Below, piece after piece: positions 9,401 through 18,719 of a DNA stretch of 27,691 nt; positions within the stretch are counted from its first letter, which is position 1, and every line of letters begins with the position of its first letter. The position numbers were made by a program, and so were the translations under genes. Under the pieces are notes generated by a model. The model was not told the origin of the DNA and did not search any database. It was given only the letters and a program-made list of their open reading frames with translations. Source of the stretch: Pleurotus ostreatus/Saccharomyces cerevisiae fusant (Eukaryota > Opisthokonta); the NCBI GenBank assembly GCA_024196135.1, contig JAMQCK010000339.1, positions 1 to 27,691 of the forward strand. The letters run 5' to 3'.

Positions 9401-9662
9401 TGTTGAACTAGCTACAGTACCGTGACTCTCACGTGATGCCGCGTTACCTATATATACCGTTACTCGCGTCATATTCCTCAGTCGTTCTCGCTTTCCTTCT
9501 ACCCCGACGACTGAGGTGAGCATACCATACATCCCTACGATACTACATACTGACTGGAGTAGACCATCGGTCACTTCAGGTGAATACAGTCGTTCTCGCT
9601 TTCCTTCTACCCCGACGACTGAGACCATCGGTCACTTCAGGTCGAAGGTGTTCCGTTTATCA
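9401..9662 (+). repeat. 3' LTR
   Basis: By eye, base-for-base identical to the 5' LTR, 5,945 bp downstream. It repeats the intron-like insert (9516-9562) and its spliced-form duplicate (9587-9642). It ends ATCA and is followed by the target duplication GAGAC (9663-9667). Confidence 0.97.
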
Positions 9663-10180
9663 GAGACGACAGTCACTCCCGCTGTCAAGGGAGGCTGAAC
9701 GCGGCCGAAAGTGCCTGGAGGCGCATCGAGGATAGTGGGTAGTCGATCCTTGAGGGTACGATGCGTCGAGCTTGCGTCCCCTGTAGCTCCTGATCGCGTC
9801 GTGCTGCACTCCCCGACGTCGCGCAGAAGGCTCGGAGGGATGCTGACGCCGACCTCGAGTAGATGAGGACAACATGGTCCATGATAGATCCGACGGGCGG
9901 TAGGACCGTATTGACGGGGGGTAGAGTTCGTTGGAGCTGGTATGGCGGGCAGTAGGATCGATTGACGGACAGTAGAGTCGGAGGCGCATACAGTCGTGAT
10001 ACAGTGACGCCGGAGCATCATGCACGGGGGTTCGCATCGTACACGGAGGTTCGCGCCGTATACAGAGCGCTATCAGACTCGGAGGGTGTCAGCCTCAAGC
10101 TCGGAGAACATCAGTATCAGGCCGGAACGCACCGCGAACAACGCCGACATGCTATTCGCCGCCAGGCCGTCAAGTTGTGG

Positions 10181-10246
10181 GCAATATGCCGTCGGGCTGT
10201 GAGCAATATGCCGTCGGGTCGTGGCCAATGTGCCGTCGGGCTGTGG
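10181..10246 (+). repeat. 22-bp tandem repeat, 3 copies
   Basis: Units begin at 10181, 10203 and 10225 with consensus GCAATATGCCGTCGGGCTGT plus two bases; copies differ at a few positions. No coding frame is supported. Confidence 0.85.
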
Positions 10247-10279
10247 GCAGTCTCGTGGCAGGTGCCATCCGTCAAGCCC

Positions 10280-10329
10280 GGCGGCATATGCCGAGGGCCA
10301 GCCAGGCGGCATATGCCGATGGTCAGCCA
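10280..10329 (+). repeat. 25-bp tandem repeat, 2 copies
   Basis: Units at 10280 and 10305 read GGCGGCATATGCCGA.GG.CAGCCA and differ at two positions. The core GGCATATGCC is itself palindromic, so each unit could form a small hairpin or bind a dimeric protein. Confidence 0.8.
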
Positions 10330-10387
10330 GGCGCTAGTTTCTGCGCCGCAAGCGCCGACACTCTGACCAGGAGGCAGCGAATGCGAT

Positions 10388-10460
10388 CCAGGAGATGCCG
10401 AACGTCGCTAGCAGCCAGGAGGCGCCGAACGTCGCTAGTAGCCAGGAGGCGCCGAAGGCT
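10388..10460 (+). repeat. 27-bp tandem repeat, 2.7 copies
   Basis: Units at 10388, 10415 and 10442 (partial) read CCAGGAGGCGCCGAACGTCG followed by CTAGNAG, with single-base changes between copies. Confidence 0.85.
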
Positions 10461-11315
10461 CATCAGGAGATAGCAGTAGCCAGGAGGTACAAGCTCTCCG
10501 ACCCAGAAGCGCTCTGACGCTCGGTCATATCCGTGCGGCCTGCGCGGGATGAGGTCGTATTCGTAGGGCAATAGCGCACGAGACGAGAGAGGATTGCGCT
10601 TATTTGCATGGGTGAGGTACGTCCCGGGAGGCGCGGGCAGCATCGTTCAGGACGTATGATGCTTCAGAGGGCCGGCTGTTCCTCACAAACCGCCGGCATG
10701 ATCGAGGAGTGATAACAAGGCGACGGCGAGCAAGGACCAGGCGGCGGTGAGGATAGCATCAGCACAGATCAGAGGTCGCAAACACAGATCAGTCCCAGCC
10801 GAGCGCAGATCAGCACAAGGCGGCGGCGGGGGCGCCCCCTCGAGGCGCTCGGGGTGAGAAAAATCTACGCGAAGGCGCGTATCGCTCTGCCGCCGCAGCG
10901 TGAGATGATGGATGGGCGCAGAGTGGTGGGAGCAGGACGCAGGGTGACAAGGGTAGGATGTGACGAGCGGTGGACACGGCATGTGCATTGTCCATGGAAG
11001 ATGGACGGAAGATGGCTTCAAAATGGTCTCAAAACACAAGGCATGGAGCCGTGATTGACGGAGAGGGATCGATGTATGTTCGCGCGCGAAGGGGACGTCA
11101 AGGAACCGCAGGGATCGCCACCGGAGGCGTAGAGATTCTAGTAACGCCAAGTGAATGGGCGTCGCTAGCGCCGGAACGCGGGCGCGCGGGAGGCGAACGG
11201 GGATGCGGGAGGGCCCGCGTCCATTGTTGTGTGGCTGTCACCGATTGCCTTTTTTGTCGTCACGGGGTGACGAGATCTCTTTGAGCAGATTTGCCATGCT
11301 GCCGCGCCCGCGCTC

Positions 11316-11321
11316 TATAAA
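11316..11321 (+). promoter_or_regulatory. TATA box of the gene at 11452
   Basis: TATAAA lies 136 bp before the proposed ATG in a GC-rich context, followed by a pyrimidine-rich leader. An ATG at 11326 opening a 24-codon frame is probably upstream of the transcript start, because it lies only about 5 bp after the TATA box. Confidence 0.5.
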
Positions 11322-11451
11322 TCCCATGCTCGGGCCCGCCGTCCCCTTCGTTTCGCCCCGCCGCCGTCGCAGCCGCCGTCGTCGTCGCCCGTGTCGGTAA
11401 CGCGCGCCTCGGCGCCAGCGCCGCTGTTCTCTTAGCCTCTTGTTCTTGTCC

Positions 11452-12547
11452 ATGTCACTGTCGACCATGCCCGTCCCGTCGTCGACGCACCGCCCGCCGC
11501 CACGGCCAATACTGAAGGCGTCGCATTCCGCGGGCCCGCCCAGCGCGCACTCGCACCTCCAGCCGCCGCACGAACGCGCCTTCCCGGCGTCGTCCAGCGG
11601 TCCCCCGACCCCCTCGCGCGGCGTCCATTTCCCGCCTGCCCCGCGCCTTACGCGCACGTTCTCGGCGCACCCGCCCTCGGACTACGACCGCTCGCCGATC
11701 GTCGTCGCCCCCAACACCTGCGCGCTCCCCGAGCGCTTTGGGCGTGTCTACACGGGCGAGGAGGACAAGGCCACGGCCAGGAGCGCGAGGAGTCCGCGGG
11801 CGGAGAGCAGGAGCAATGGCTACGGCTTCCCCGCCCACCCCCAATACGGCTACGCGCCCTGCCCGCCCTTGACGCCCGACGCGTCGTCCGAGTCCGACGA
11901 CAGCGACGCGTGCGCGAGCCCGCCGCCCGACCTCGTCGTCGCCGGCGCGCATTCGCTGCCCTCGCTGTCTGGGGCGCACACGGTGCCCGGGCCCAGTGCG
12001 TACTCGGCGCATGGTCCCAGCCCATATGCGACTTACGGTCCTGGTGCGTATTCGGCGCATATATTCACATATTGTCGTCGATCCTCACCCAGTGACAGGC
12101 GCATACACTTCTCGCAATGCATATCCCACGCCCGACGCTGTCCCTATCTCCGGCGCCCACACTCTTCCCTCTCTCGCCTTCCTCCCACATGCGCCCAAAA
12201 GTGCACGACACGGACCTGCGCTTTCGGAGTCCGAGGACGAAGACGATGAAGAGGGTGGCCGCGCCCCGACACCGACGCCAAGATCATGCAGGCGGGCATC
12301 CTCACCCGCTGCACGAAGCGGTATGCCGAGGAGCGGTTCGTCTGGTACGATCAAGGCGTCGAGGGAGACTTCGTCGACTACGATCAAGGGCGCGTCGTCG
12401 AATACGATCAAAGCGTCTAGAAGGCCAGGTTCCTCCACGACCCCGTCTTCGACAAGCGGCGGCCCGCCTTCCCCGCGCCGCCGGCGGAAACCCGTATCAA
12501 CGTCGAGCTTCAGCATGGCCGAGGAGGACTGTCTTGGCGGGTTCTGA
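11452..12547 (+). CDS. Ser/Pro-rich protein of unknown function (346 aa, two exons)
   Basis: Exon 1 is 11452-12043 and exon 2 is 12099-12547. The 55-nt intron (G|GTGCGT...GACAG|G) joins two otherwise shifted frames into PYATYGPG-AYTSRNAYPTP, and the total of 1,041 nt is divisible by three. I recognise no domain. Visible features are a proline-rich start (RPPPRPILK) and RGVHFPPAPRLTRTF (about 56-70), which contains an RVxF-like PP1 docking pattern (RGVHF). A block around YDRSPIVVAPN-CALPERFGRVYT follows. I recall similar blocks in uncharacterised agaricomycete proteins. An acidic stretch (SESEDEDDEE) comes later. Near the end TIKAS-like repeats precede TPSSTSGGPPSPRRRRK. There are no membrane segments and no signal peptide, so it is probably an intrinsically disordered cytosolic or nuclear protein. 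The start was chosen as the first in-frame ATG downstream of a TATA box. Confidence 0.75.
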
Positions 12548-12574
12548 GGGGGTGCATGTGCGAGGGAACTTGAT

Positions 12575-12634
12575 GTATGCGCTGCGAACTGGGTGCATGC
12601 GCTGCGAACTGGGTGCATGCGCTGCGAACTGGGT
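12575..12634 (+). repeat. 20-bp tandem repeat, 3 copies
   Basis: Units at 12575, 12595 and 12615 read GCATGCGCTGCGAACTGGGT (the first has GT for GC at its start), with a partial fourth at 12635. The array starts 27 bp after the stop codon of the preceding gene, so it probably lies in its 3' untranslated region. Confidence 0.9.
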
Positions 12635-13951
12635 GTATGCGCCGGTTCTTGCGCATATATGCAGGTCCTACCTCATACGCGGTGCACACATGCGCACATA
12701 TGCACCCATCCTCGATTCCTCGCTCTTCCATCGACCTTTTCGCGACCTCCTCGGCCCCTTCAAAATCTCGCTTCACCGAATTCAAGCAATACCTCATCTT
12801 CGATACCTCACCCACCTGTACTATACCTGCACGACCTCTTCCCTGACTCCCGCATGACTTTATCCACGCGCATAATCTTGGCTTTGACTGTCTCTAGCAG
12901 GACCTTGTCAAGTTTCTGCACAATCTCATCACCCTTATGCACGGCCTTGTCCTCGTCTATTCCTCGGACGACCTCATTTTCGTCTAGCTCCATGCACGAC
13001 ATTCCCCTCTTGCACGACCCACTCACGACACATAGACACTGGATATCGCTATGCATCCATCCGAAGACCGTTCTCACCACACGAATCACCTCTGTACTAT
13101 ACTCCGTAATTCCATGGCTGCGTCCTTTCCTTCTCTTCCTCTCCATCGTACTCTCGCTCGTAACTCACGATCTCCGTAGCTACCTTGCATTAGTTCTTAT
13201 CATTATTGATTGTTTCTTTGCGTTCATCGACTGGGTGACTCTGATTAGTTGCAACTCATCTCGGACTCGGTTCAGTACCCAACACCTGCAGCCAGTCAAG
13301 GAATCGACATCTTGCGCCTTGTCGGACCCTGTTCCCTATACGGTCCGCCATCACTCTCGTGTTCCTCGCCAACACCGTGAGTGCAATACAGTGTCTTTCA
13401 TCGCTTGCGACCGACCTTCTCACCCTAGGGACGTTCGCGGGATGGACTCGTGCTCGCTGGACCCAATCATGCGACGCGCGTGCTCCTAGGTCTGCTTTTT
13501 GCGACGCGCCTGCTCGCTGAACCCATTCTTGCGACGCCCGTGCGCGCTGCGCCTCCCACGTCCACCAACTCACGCTCATACCCAGCAAGACGCGCCTGCA
13601 ACCCGTGCTCGCTGCGTGCCCATACTTGCACCTTATGGGCTGTTCTTGACACTCACTCTCATGTCTAGCGACAAGCGGCGTCAACTCGTGCTCCCTATAG
13701 CGCTTCACTTCCTCGGGCCGTGTTCTCTATGCACCCATTCTTGTGGCACTCACTTTCGAAGACTGAAGCGCCCACCATCGAAGGCAATTTTGCTCACCTG
13801 CCACTCTGAAGGCAGCTTCCCTGCAATGCTGCGCCCATCTTCGCGACTTCGCCGTGCCTGCGGTCTCATGCGCTTCGAGGTCTGGATGAGGTCGACCGTT
13901 TGTTGTTCGTGGATCGGTCCGCATCGTATTCGCGGATCGGCTGGGATCAAT

Positions 13952-13993
13952 GCTTCGGCGATATCGTTGTGTGCTTCGGCGATATCGTTGTGT
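13952..13993 (+). repeat. perfect 21-bp tandem duplication
   Basis: GCTTCGGCGATATCGTTGTG plus T occurs twice back to back (13952-13972 and 13973-13993) with no mismatch, which suggests a recent slippage or duplication event. Confidence 0.9.
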
Positions 13994-16126
13994 GTGCTTC
14001 GCTCAGTCCTTCACCGAATCCGCTAGTGACGCGAGGTCTATACGAGGCGTGGGTTCTTCGGGTAGTGACGCGATCTCAACACGGTACTTCTATGGGCTCT
14101 ACTGCTCTACGACCGCTGACGCGCCTTCTATGGACAGTGTTACGCCTTCTATGGCCAGTGATACGCCTTCCTCGACAAGCGGCGGGCCGCCCTCCCCCTA
14201 CCAAACAAAACGTGGGATGTTCCTTCGATGTCTTCGACTGCTGACTTGCCGCGAGATGTTCCTCGGTTCCTTATATGGTTCTCTGCGACTGCTGACCGCA
14301 CCTGTATCGACCGCTGACTTGTGCCATAGCCTAACGATTGGTGGACTGCGACGGCTTCTGCAGCGACCAATTCGACCTTCGCGACTGCCAACACGCTCCC
14401 TGACATAGCTTTGTCCGACTACCACCATAGGCTCCCGAGCGGCTGGCGCAGCTGCTACAGACTGCTGACTTTGCGACCCCACGACATAAGCCCCCGTCAC
14501 GCTGGGATAATCGATGGGCGGCGCTGCGCGCAACGAGCTCGGGTATACAAGTCGACGAATTCAGGTCTTTGCGAGCTCGGCCAGGACATATGTCAGGTAA
14601 ACCACGCATTGATTGACTCTGGTCTACGACTCGTTACTGGCCTTGCGCTTGCTGGCGCTGTTCGGGACTTGCCGTGGTACCTGCCAGAGACCATATGTTT
14701 ACTGACCTGGACTCTACGAACGCCGCTGGCCTCTACGAATGTAACTCCGCGAGCCCCTGACTAGAAGCTACCGTGCATGCGCCGCCTCAACCCTACCATG
14801 AGTCTGCAGCAGAGTCGGGCCTACCTGCACCTATCCACGCGCATGCTCACGTCTTTACAGCGCTCGACTGCTATCCGCTGGCCACTCAACAAACCACTGC
14901 TATCCACGCGGACGCCTCGGACTTGGGAGGATCCCGGCGTTCTGCCAGCCGGTTGCGGTGGTCGCTGCCCTGGGTAATATTGCCGCTCATGCTGCTGGGG
15001 TCAGACCATCCCACTGATGGCCTTCATACCTCCCTGGACGCTCTCAGGGATCGCGCAGCCTGATAGCAGCTAGTGGACTACTGATACTAGTCGGCGGCCT
15101 GCCGATGCGACTTCGTGGGCTACAGATATGACTTCGAGAACTGCTGATACCTATGAGCTGGGGTGCTACTATCCTTATATTAGCTAGGGACTCGCCCCAG
15201 GGTACCCAGGGTCCTGTGTGTATACGTACTCGTACGGGCGTGAATGGGACGCACCGCGCGTTCCCTGGACATCTACTGCATGTGTACTATCGAAGGCTTG
15301 AATGCACTCGCTTTGTCGATCCGGGCACCAACTCATGAATGCGAATCCACCCTAGATATCTTCATGACTTGGATTCGGCCGACCCGGGGCCATCGCATCT
15401 CCTGCGCATTTGCATCGTCGCGTTCATCTCATCGCGACCATGGTATAGAGCTCGTCACGGCCTTCCCATTCATCTCATCGTGATCCCCTTCGAATCCCTA
15501 CATAGACGCAGTAGTCACTTCATCACGATCCTCCGTAAGCCATCCTCATCTCATTACGCGTCCATCGGAATCACCTCATCACAACCCCGCCCGCCGTCAC
15601 TCAAGTGCATCAAGAGGAGGTTGAGGACGCATGTGTATCACTTCATCGCACGTTCGCCTCCTGCGACTCCCCGAAGCCCACCCCTATGTCACCACTGCGC
15701 ACATTCATCGCATACTCGCCTGATCATCGCGCACTGATCAATCTCATGTCCAGACTTGTCCACACCTACTCATCTCCTAAGTCATCCACATTCATTTCCC
15801 AAAATGTCCACGCACGCTCATCTCCCAAACCGCCCGCTATATGAAGCAATGATCAGACCCTTCTGCGGGGCGGCGGACCGTAGGACAAGTTCGCGCTTGC
15901 CCAAATGGTCTGAGAAGCGCGGCTGCGGAGGTAGGGAGGTCGGCGCATGGCTGGCAAGGGAAGTGGAAGGGAGGTCTTCGGAAGGCACGTGGTCCAGCAA
16001 CGCACCTGTCGGTAGTGGAAGAGGATACAAGCCAGAGGGAGTCCAGAAACGCACCCAATTCAAGACGCTATCCAAACATCTGGTATAACAATACAACACA
16101 GCGGCGAACAACTCCTCTCACTACCC

Positions 16127-18488
16127 TCAGTCCGCCTCCGCGAACTCGCGCATCTCATTGAGATGCTGCGCGACCTCCTTCTTCATCTCGGCGATGTCCT
16201 CGCTGCTCTTGACGATGGCGTGGATGGTTTGTTCTTTGAGCCGGTCGACCTTCTCGATCTGCTCTTTGTAGCTGTAGACTTCGTAAGATATGCGTTCCAC
16301 GATGACCAGATACATGCAGAGAAGACAAGGCACATGGAAAGAATGCAAGGAAAGCAAGCCTTGCTAGAGACGAACCTGATCTGAAGCGCCGACAACTTGG
16401 ACTTCACGCCCATCCCGTTGGCCAGAGCGACGGTGCGCGCGTGTGCGAGTTCGCGCTCCAGCCGGCTCGCCTCTTGCGATGCGACGTATGCTTCTTGTTG
16501 GGCGGCCTAGGGTGCAAAGCCAGATGAGTGCACACATCGCGAAAATGAACATGAAGGAAAACGTACATCGCGCAGATTATCCGCCTGCTCATTAATCGCA
16601 TCCGCCTTATTCTGCAGCTGCCCATTCTCATCCTCCAAATTCTCGCACGCCAGCGTCACCCTCTCCAGCGCATCGTCCAACTGCATTTTCTCGTTCTCCA
16701 GCGCCGCCCGCTCTGCCCTCTTCCGCGCCGCAATCTCCTCCAGCGTCGGCAGCACCACCTTGTTCACATCTGCGCCCACCAGCAGATCCCGCGTATCCCC
16801 TGCGGCCGTGTTCAGCTGCAGGCTCAGGTCGATGTCCTCCCATGGCGGCTGCAGCGGGGGGAACAGCCCGAGCGTCGCGAGGAGGTTCTCGTAGGCGTCG
16901 AGCGCCTCTTCGGCGGCGGTGCTACGGTGCGTGACGGCGATCTCGGTGGAGTGGACGGCGCGTTGGGCCTCGAGGAGCTTGGTCTTGAGCTCTTCGGTGG
17001 TGCGAGTGAGGGTTTCGTAGCTCGTGTTCATTTGCTGGACTTCTTCGAGGGAGAGGTTCTGCGTGCGGACGATGCCCATGTACTTCTCGTGCTCAGCGTG
17101 CAGTTGTTCGAGGTCGCTTTCTGATGGCGCGATAAGTCGGAAGACCTGGAAGCAGAACTAAGCGGCGACGCCTACCGTTCTTCATAAGTGTCGCCTTCAG
17201 GTCCAAAATCTCGTTTTGGAGTTTTCCTTTCTTCTTCGCTTTGACGTCGAGAATGCCCCTCATCTTGACGGAGTCCGACTTGAGCAATTTATTCTGCTCG
17301 AGAAGCTTCGTAATGGGATCCTGCATCGCGGTCGTCAGTGTCAGCAAAGACGCGCTCAGGAGTGCACTTACAGCGGACGCGCGAAGCTCCTTAAGCTGCT
17401 CTCGCGCCGCCACGGTCTGCTTGTTGATCTCGTCAAGCTCCTGCTGAACTTTCTCGACCTTCCGCGCTGGTCAAGTATGTGAGCGAAACATATAATGAAC
17501 TGCCAAACATTCTTACCGTACCGCTCCTCTAATTCTTGCGTCGGCTCCGGAAAGTCGTCCGCGCCCTCCAACCACATCGCGTACGAGTTTGCGTAGTACT
17601 CGAACGCGAGCGCGCGATGCTCGTATACACTGTCGAACTCGTCGGGTATATTTGCTGTCAGCTGTAGCGTCGGATGCGAGCTCTTTACGTAATGTTCTTT
17701 CAGCTGCACAATATCCGTCAGCATCCCAGCGATATTTTGACGAGAAGTAGCCCGACCTTGCAAAGCTCAACCAGCCAGTGCAGCACACCCAGCAGCGACG
17801 GCCAGGAATGCATACTCGCCGGAGCAGCGAGCCAATTGTTCGATATCGTATGTGCATACGGATACCTCTGCGCCTTCAGTGCGGGCACGAACTCCTCCTC
17901 GAGCCGCGCGCCCGGATTGAAGGGGTACGCCGGGTCGAGTATTTGGATCAAATAGTTGAAAATCGAGCGGAAATCCTTCGCGGTGATATTCGCGAGGGTC
18001 GCGTTCGTTATCTCCATACCGCAGCTCCTGAGGTACTCGATGATGTCGCGGCGCATCAGGGCCTGGTAGGACTTCTCGCGCAGAGGGCGAGGGTCCTTTC
18101 CGCTCGCCTGAGGTCCGGTAGCTTGACTTGGTCCCGCCTGCCCGGGCCACATCGACCCTCTCCTTACGCTACTGTTGTCCTCTGTCAGTCAAATTGTTCA
18201 TTGCGCATTGAATATATAGACCTACTTATTCAAAGGCGTCCTTCCGACATTAGGCTTACTCGCGCTCATCAGCAGAGGATTCCCCGCCTGCGAGCGCATC
18301 ATCGAGTGTCTCGGGTTCGTCGAGGGCGGCGGAGCCATTGAAACCCTCCCCGCGGGCCCCGCGAGCGACATACGCATATTGTTAGTCGAGGACTTCTTCA
18401 CGGTGCTCGGCACAGGCAAGTTGGACCGCGCATTGCCGTAAGCGTCTGAGGGGGGCGGCATAGCGGATTTACGTCTGAGTTCGGACAT
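16127..18488 (-). CDS. NDC80: kinetochore protein Ndc80 (Hec1 family), 8 exons, 644 aa
   Basis: Exons (minus): 18226-18488, 17757-18171, 17517-17703, 17372-17466, 17176-17320, 16567-17120, 16376-16506, 16127-16271. All introns are GT-AG, 50-104 nt, and several have CTGAC branch sites. The 1,935 nt encode 644 residues, close to human NDC80 (642). Residues 1-113 form a basic Ser-rich tail with RRKS and RRGS sites of the Aurora-kinase type. Residues about 114-226 are the calponin-homology domain, with the signature DPRPLREKSYQALMRRDII and YLRSCGMEI. The rest is coiled coil. Ndc80 pairs with Nuf2 and couples kinetochores to microtubules. The start at 18488 was preferred because MSELRRKS opens a typical tail; an in-frame ATG at 18575 would add 29 residues. 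The last intron (104 nt) is the least certain. Confidence 0.93.
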
Positions 18489-18560
18489 GATTGCCGACGA
18501 GGGGGCGGGCGGCAAAACGCGAGATGGGGGCAGGAGGCAAGGCGCTAAAGGCGTGACGCG

Positions 18561-18566
18561 ACGCGT
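18561..18566 (-). promoter_or_regulatory. possible MluI cell-cycle box upstream of NDC80
   Basis: ACGCGT lies 73 bp before the chosen NDC80 start, beside further CGCG steps. In fungi this hexamer is the core of the MBF-bound element that drives G1/S transcription. A role here is inferred from the motif and the gene's mitotic function. If translation instead begins at 18575, the hexamer would be coding. Confidence 0.35.
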
Positions 18567-18719
18567 TTGTGACATTCATCAACACGCACGTGACCTGCCG
18601 CTGACCGTGCAAGTCGTAGTTGAACTTCGAGTTGAAGCTCGATCTCGTCCAGAAATGAAGAAACGATGCCAATTGGGCCCGGGATAGTGACGGTATGGTA
18701 TCATTGTAAAGTACGCGGG

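Larger units (their letters stand above)
3456..9662 (+). mobile_element. complete Ty1/copia LTR retrotransposon
   Basis: The element is 6,207 bp. It runs from LTR 3456-3717 to LTR 9401-9662, which are both 262 bp, start TGTTGA, end ATCA and show no difference that I can find. The flanks are a 5-bp direct repeat GAGAC (3451-3455 and 9663-9667). A primer-binding site abuts the 5' LTR and a short G-rich polypurine tract abuts the 3' LTR. One uninterrupted reading frame carries gag, protease, integrase, reverse transcriptase and RNase H in that order, which is the Ty1/copia (Pseudoviridae-type) order. Identical LTRs and an intact frame point to a recent insertion that may still be competent to move. 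Confidence 0.97.
9668..11310. other. gene-poor region with minisatellites
   Basis: No supported gene. Three unrelated short tandem arrays lie within 300 bp (10181-10246, 10280-10329, 10388-10460; listed separately). The remaining open frames are short and overlap on both strands. The last 300 bp before 11310 lead into the promoter of the gene at 11452. Confidence 0.5.
12548..16126. other. 3.6-kb gene-poor, pyrimidine-rich repeat region
   Basis: No gene is supported. The + strand is pyrimidine-rich, with many degenerate short repeats: CTGCTGAC-type motifs at about 14100-15150, CATCTCATCRCGA-type motifs at about 15400-15600, and imperfect units around GTGCTCGCTG-ACCCA at 13440-13750. The frame 12593-13489 stays open for about 300 codons and has hydrophobic stretches, but it shows no domain and starts within a tandem repeat, so I do not call it. 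A short coding-like echo of the preceding gene occurs at 14164-14199. Confidence 0.5.

Noticed and set aside
11326..11400. Upstream open reading frame before the 11452 gene
   Set aside because: Its ATG is only about 5 bp downstream of the TATA box, so it should lie outside the transcript.
11455..12060. 201-codon minus-strand Arg-rich frame opposite the 11452 gene
   Set aside because: It mirrors the GC-rich codons of the + strand gene, is extremely Arg-rich and crosses the intron.
12593..13489. 298-codon open frame with hydrophobic stretches downstream of the 11452 gene
   Set aside because: It begins inside a 20-bp tandem repeat, has no recognisable domain, and lies in DNA with strong pyrimidine bias, which by itself yields Ser/Leu/Thr-rich open frames.
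17121..17175. Alternative 30-nt intron ending at the CAG before GTCTTCCGAC in NDC80
   Set aside because: It keeps the wrong frame and leads to a stop; the 55-nt intron ending at CATCAG restores the frame into SDLEQLHAEHEKYMG.
17704..17763. Unspliced reading through GRATSRQNIAGMLTDIVQ in NDC80
   Set aside because: It requires a frameshift after ELCK. A 53-nt intron with a CTGAC branch site joins ELCK to LKEHYVK in phase.
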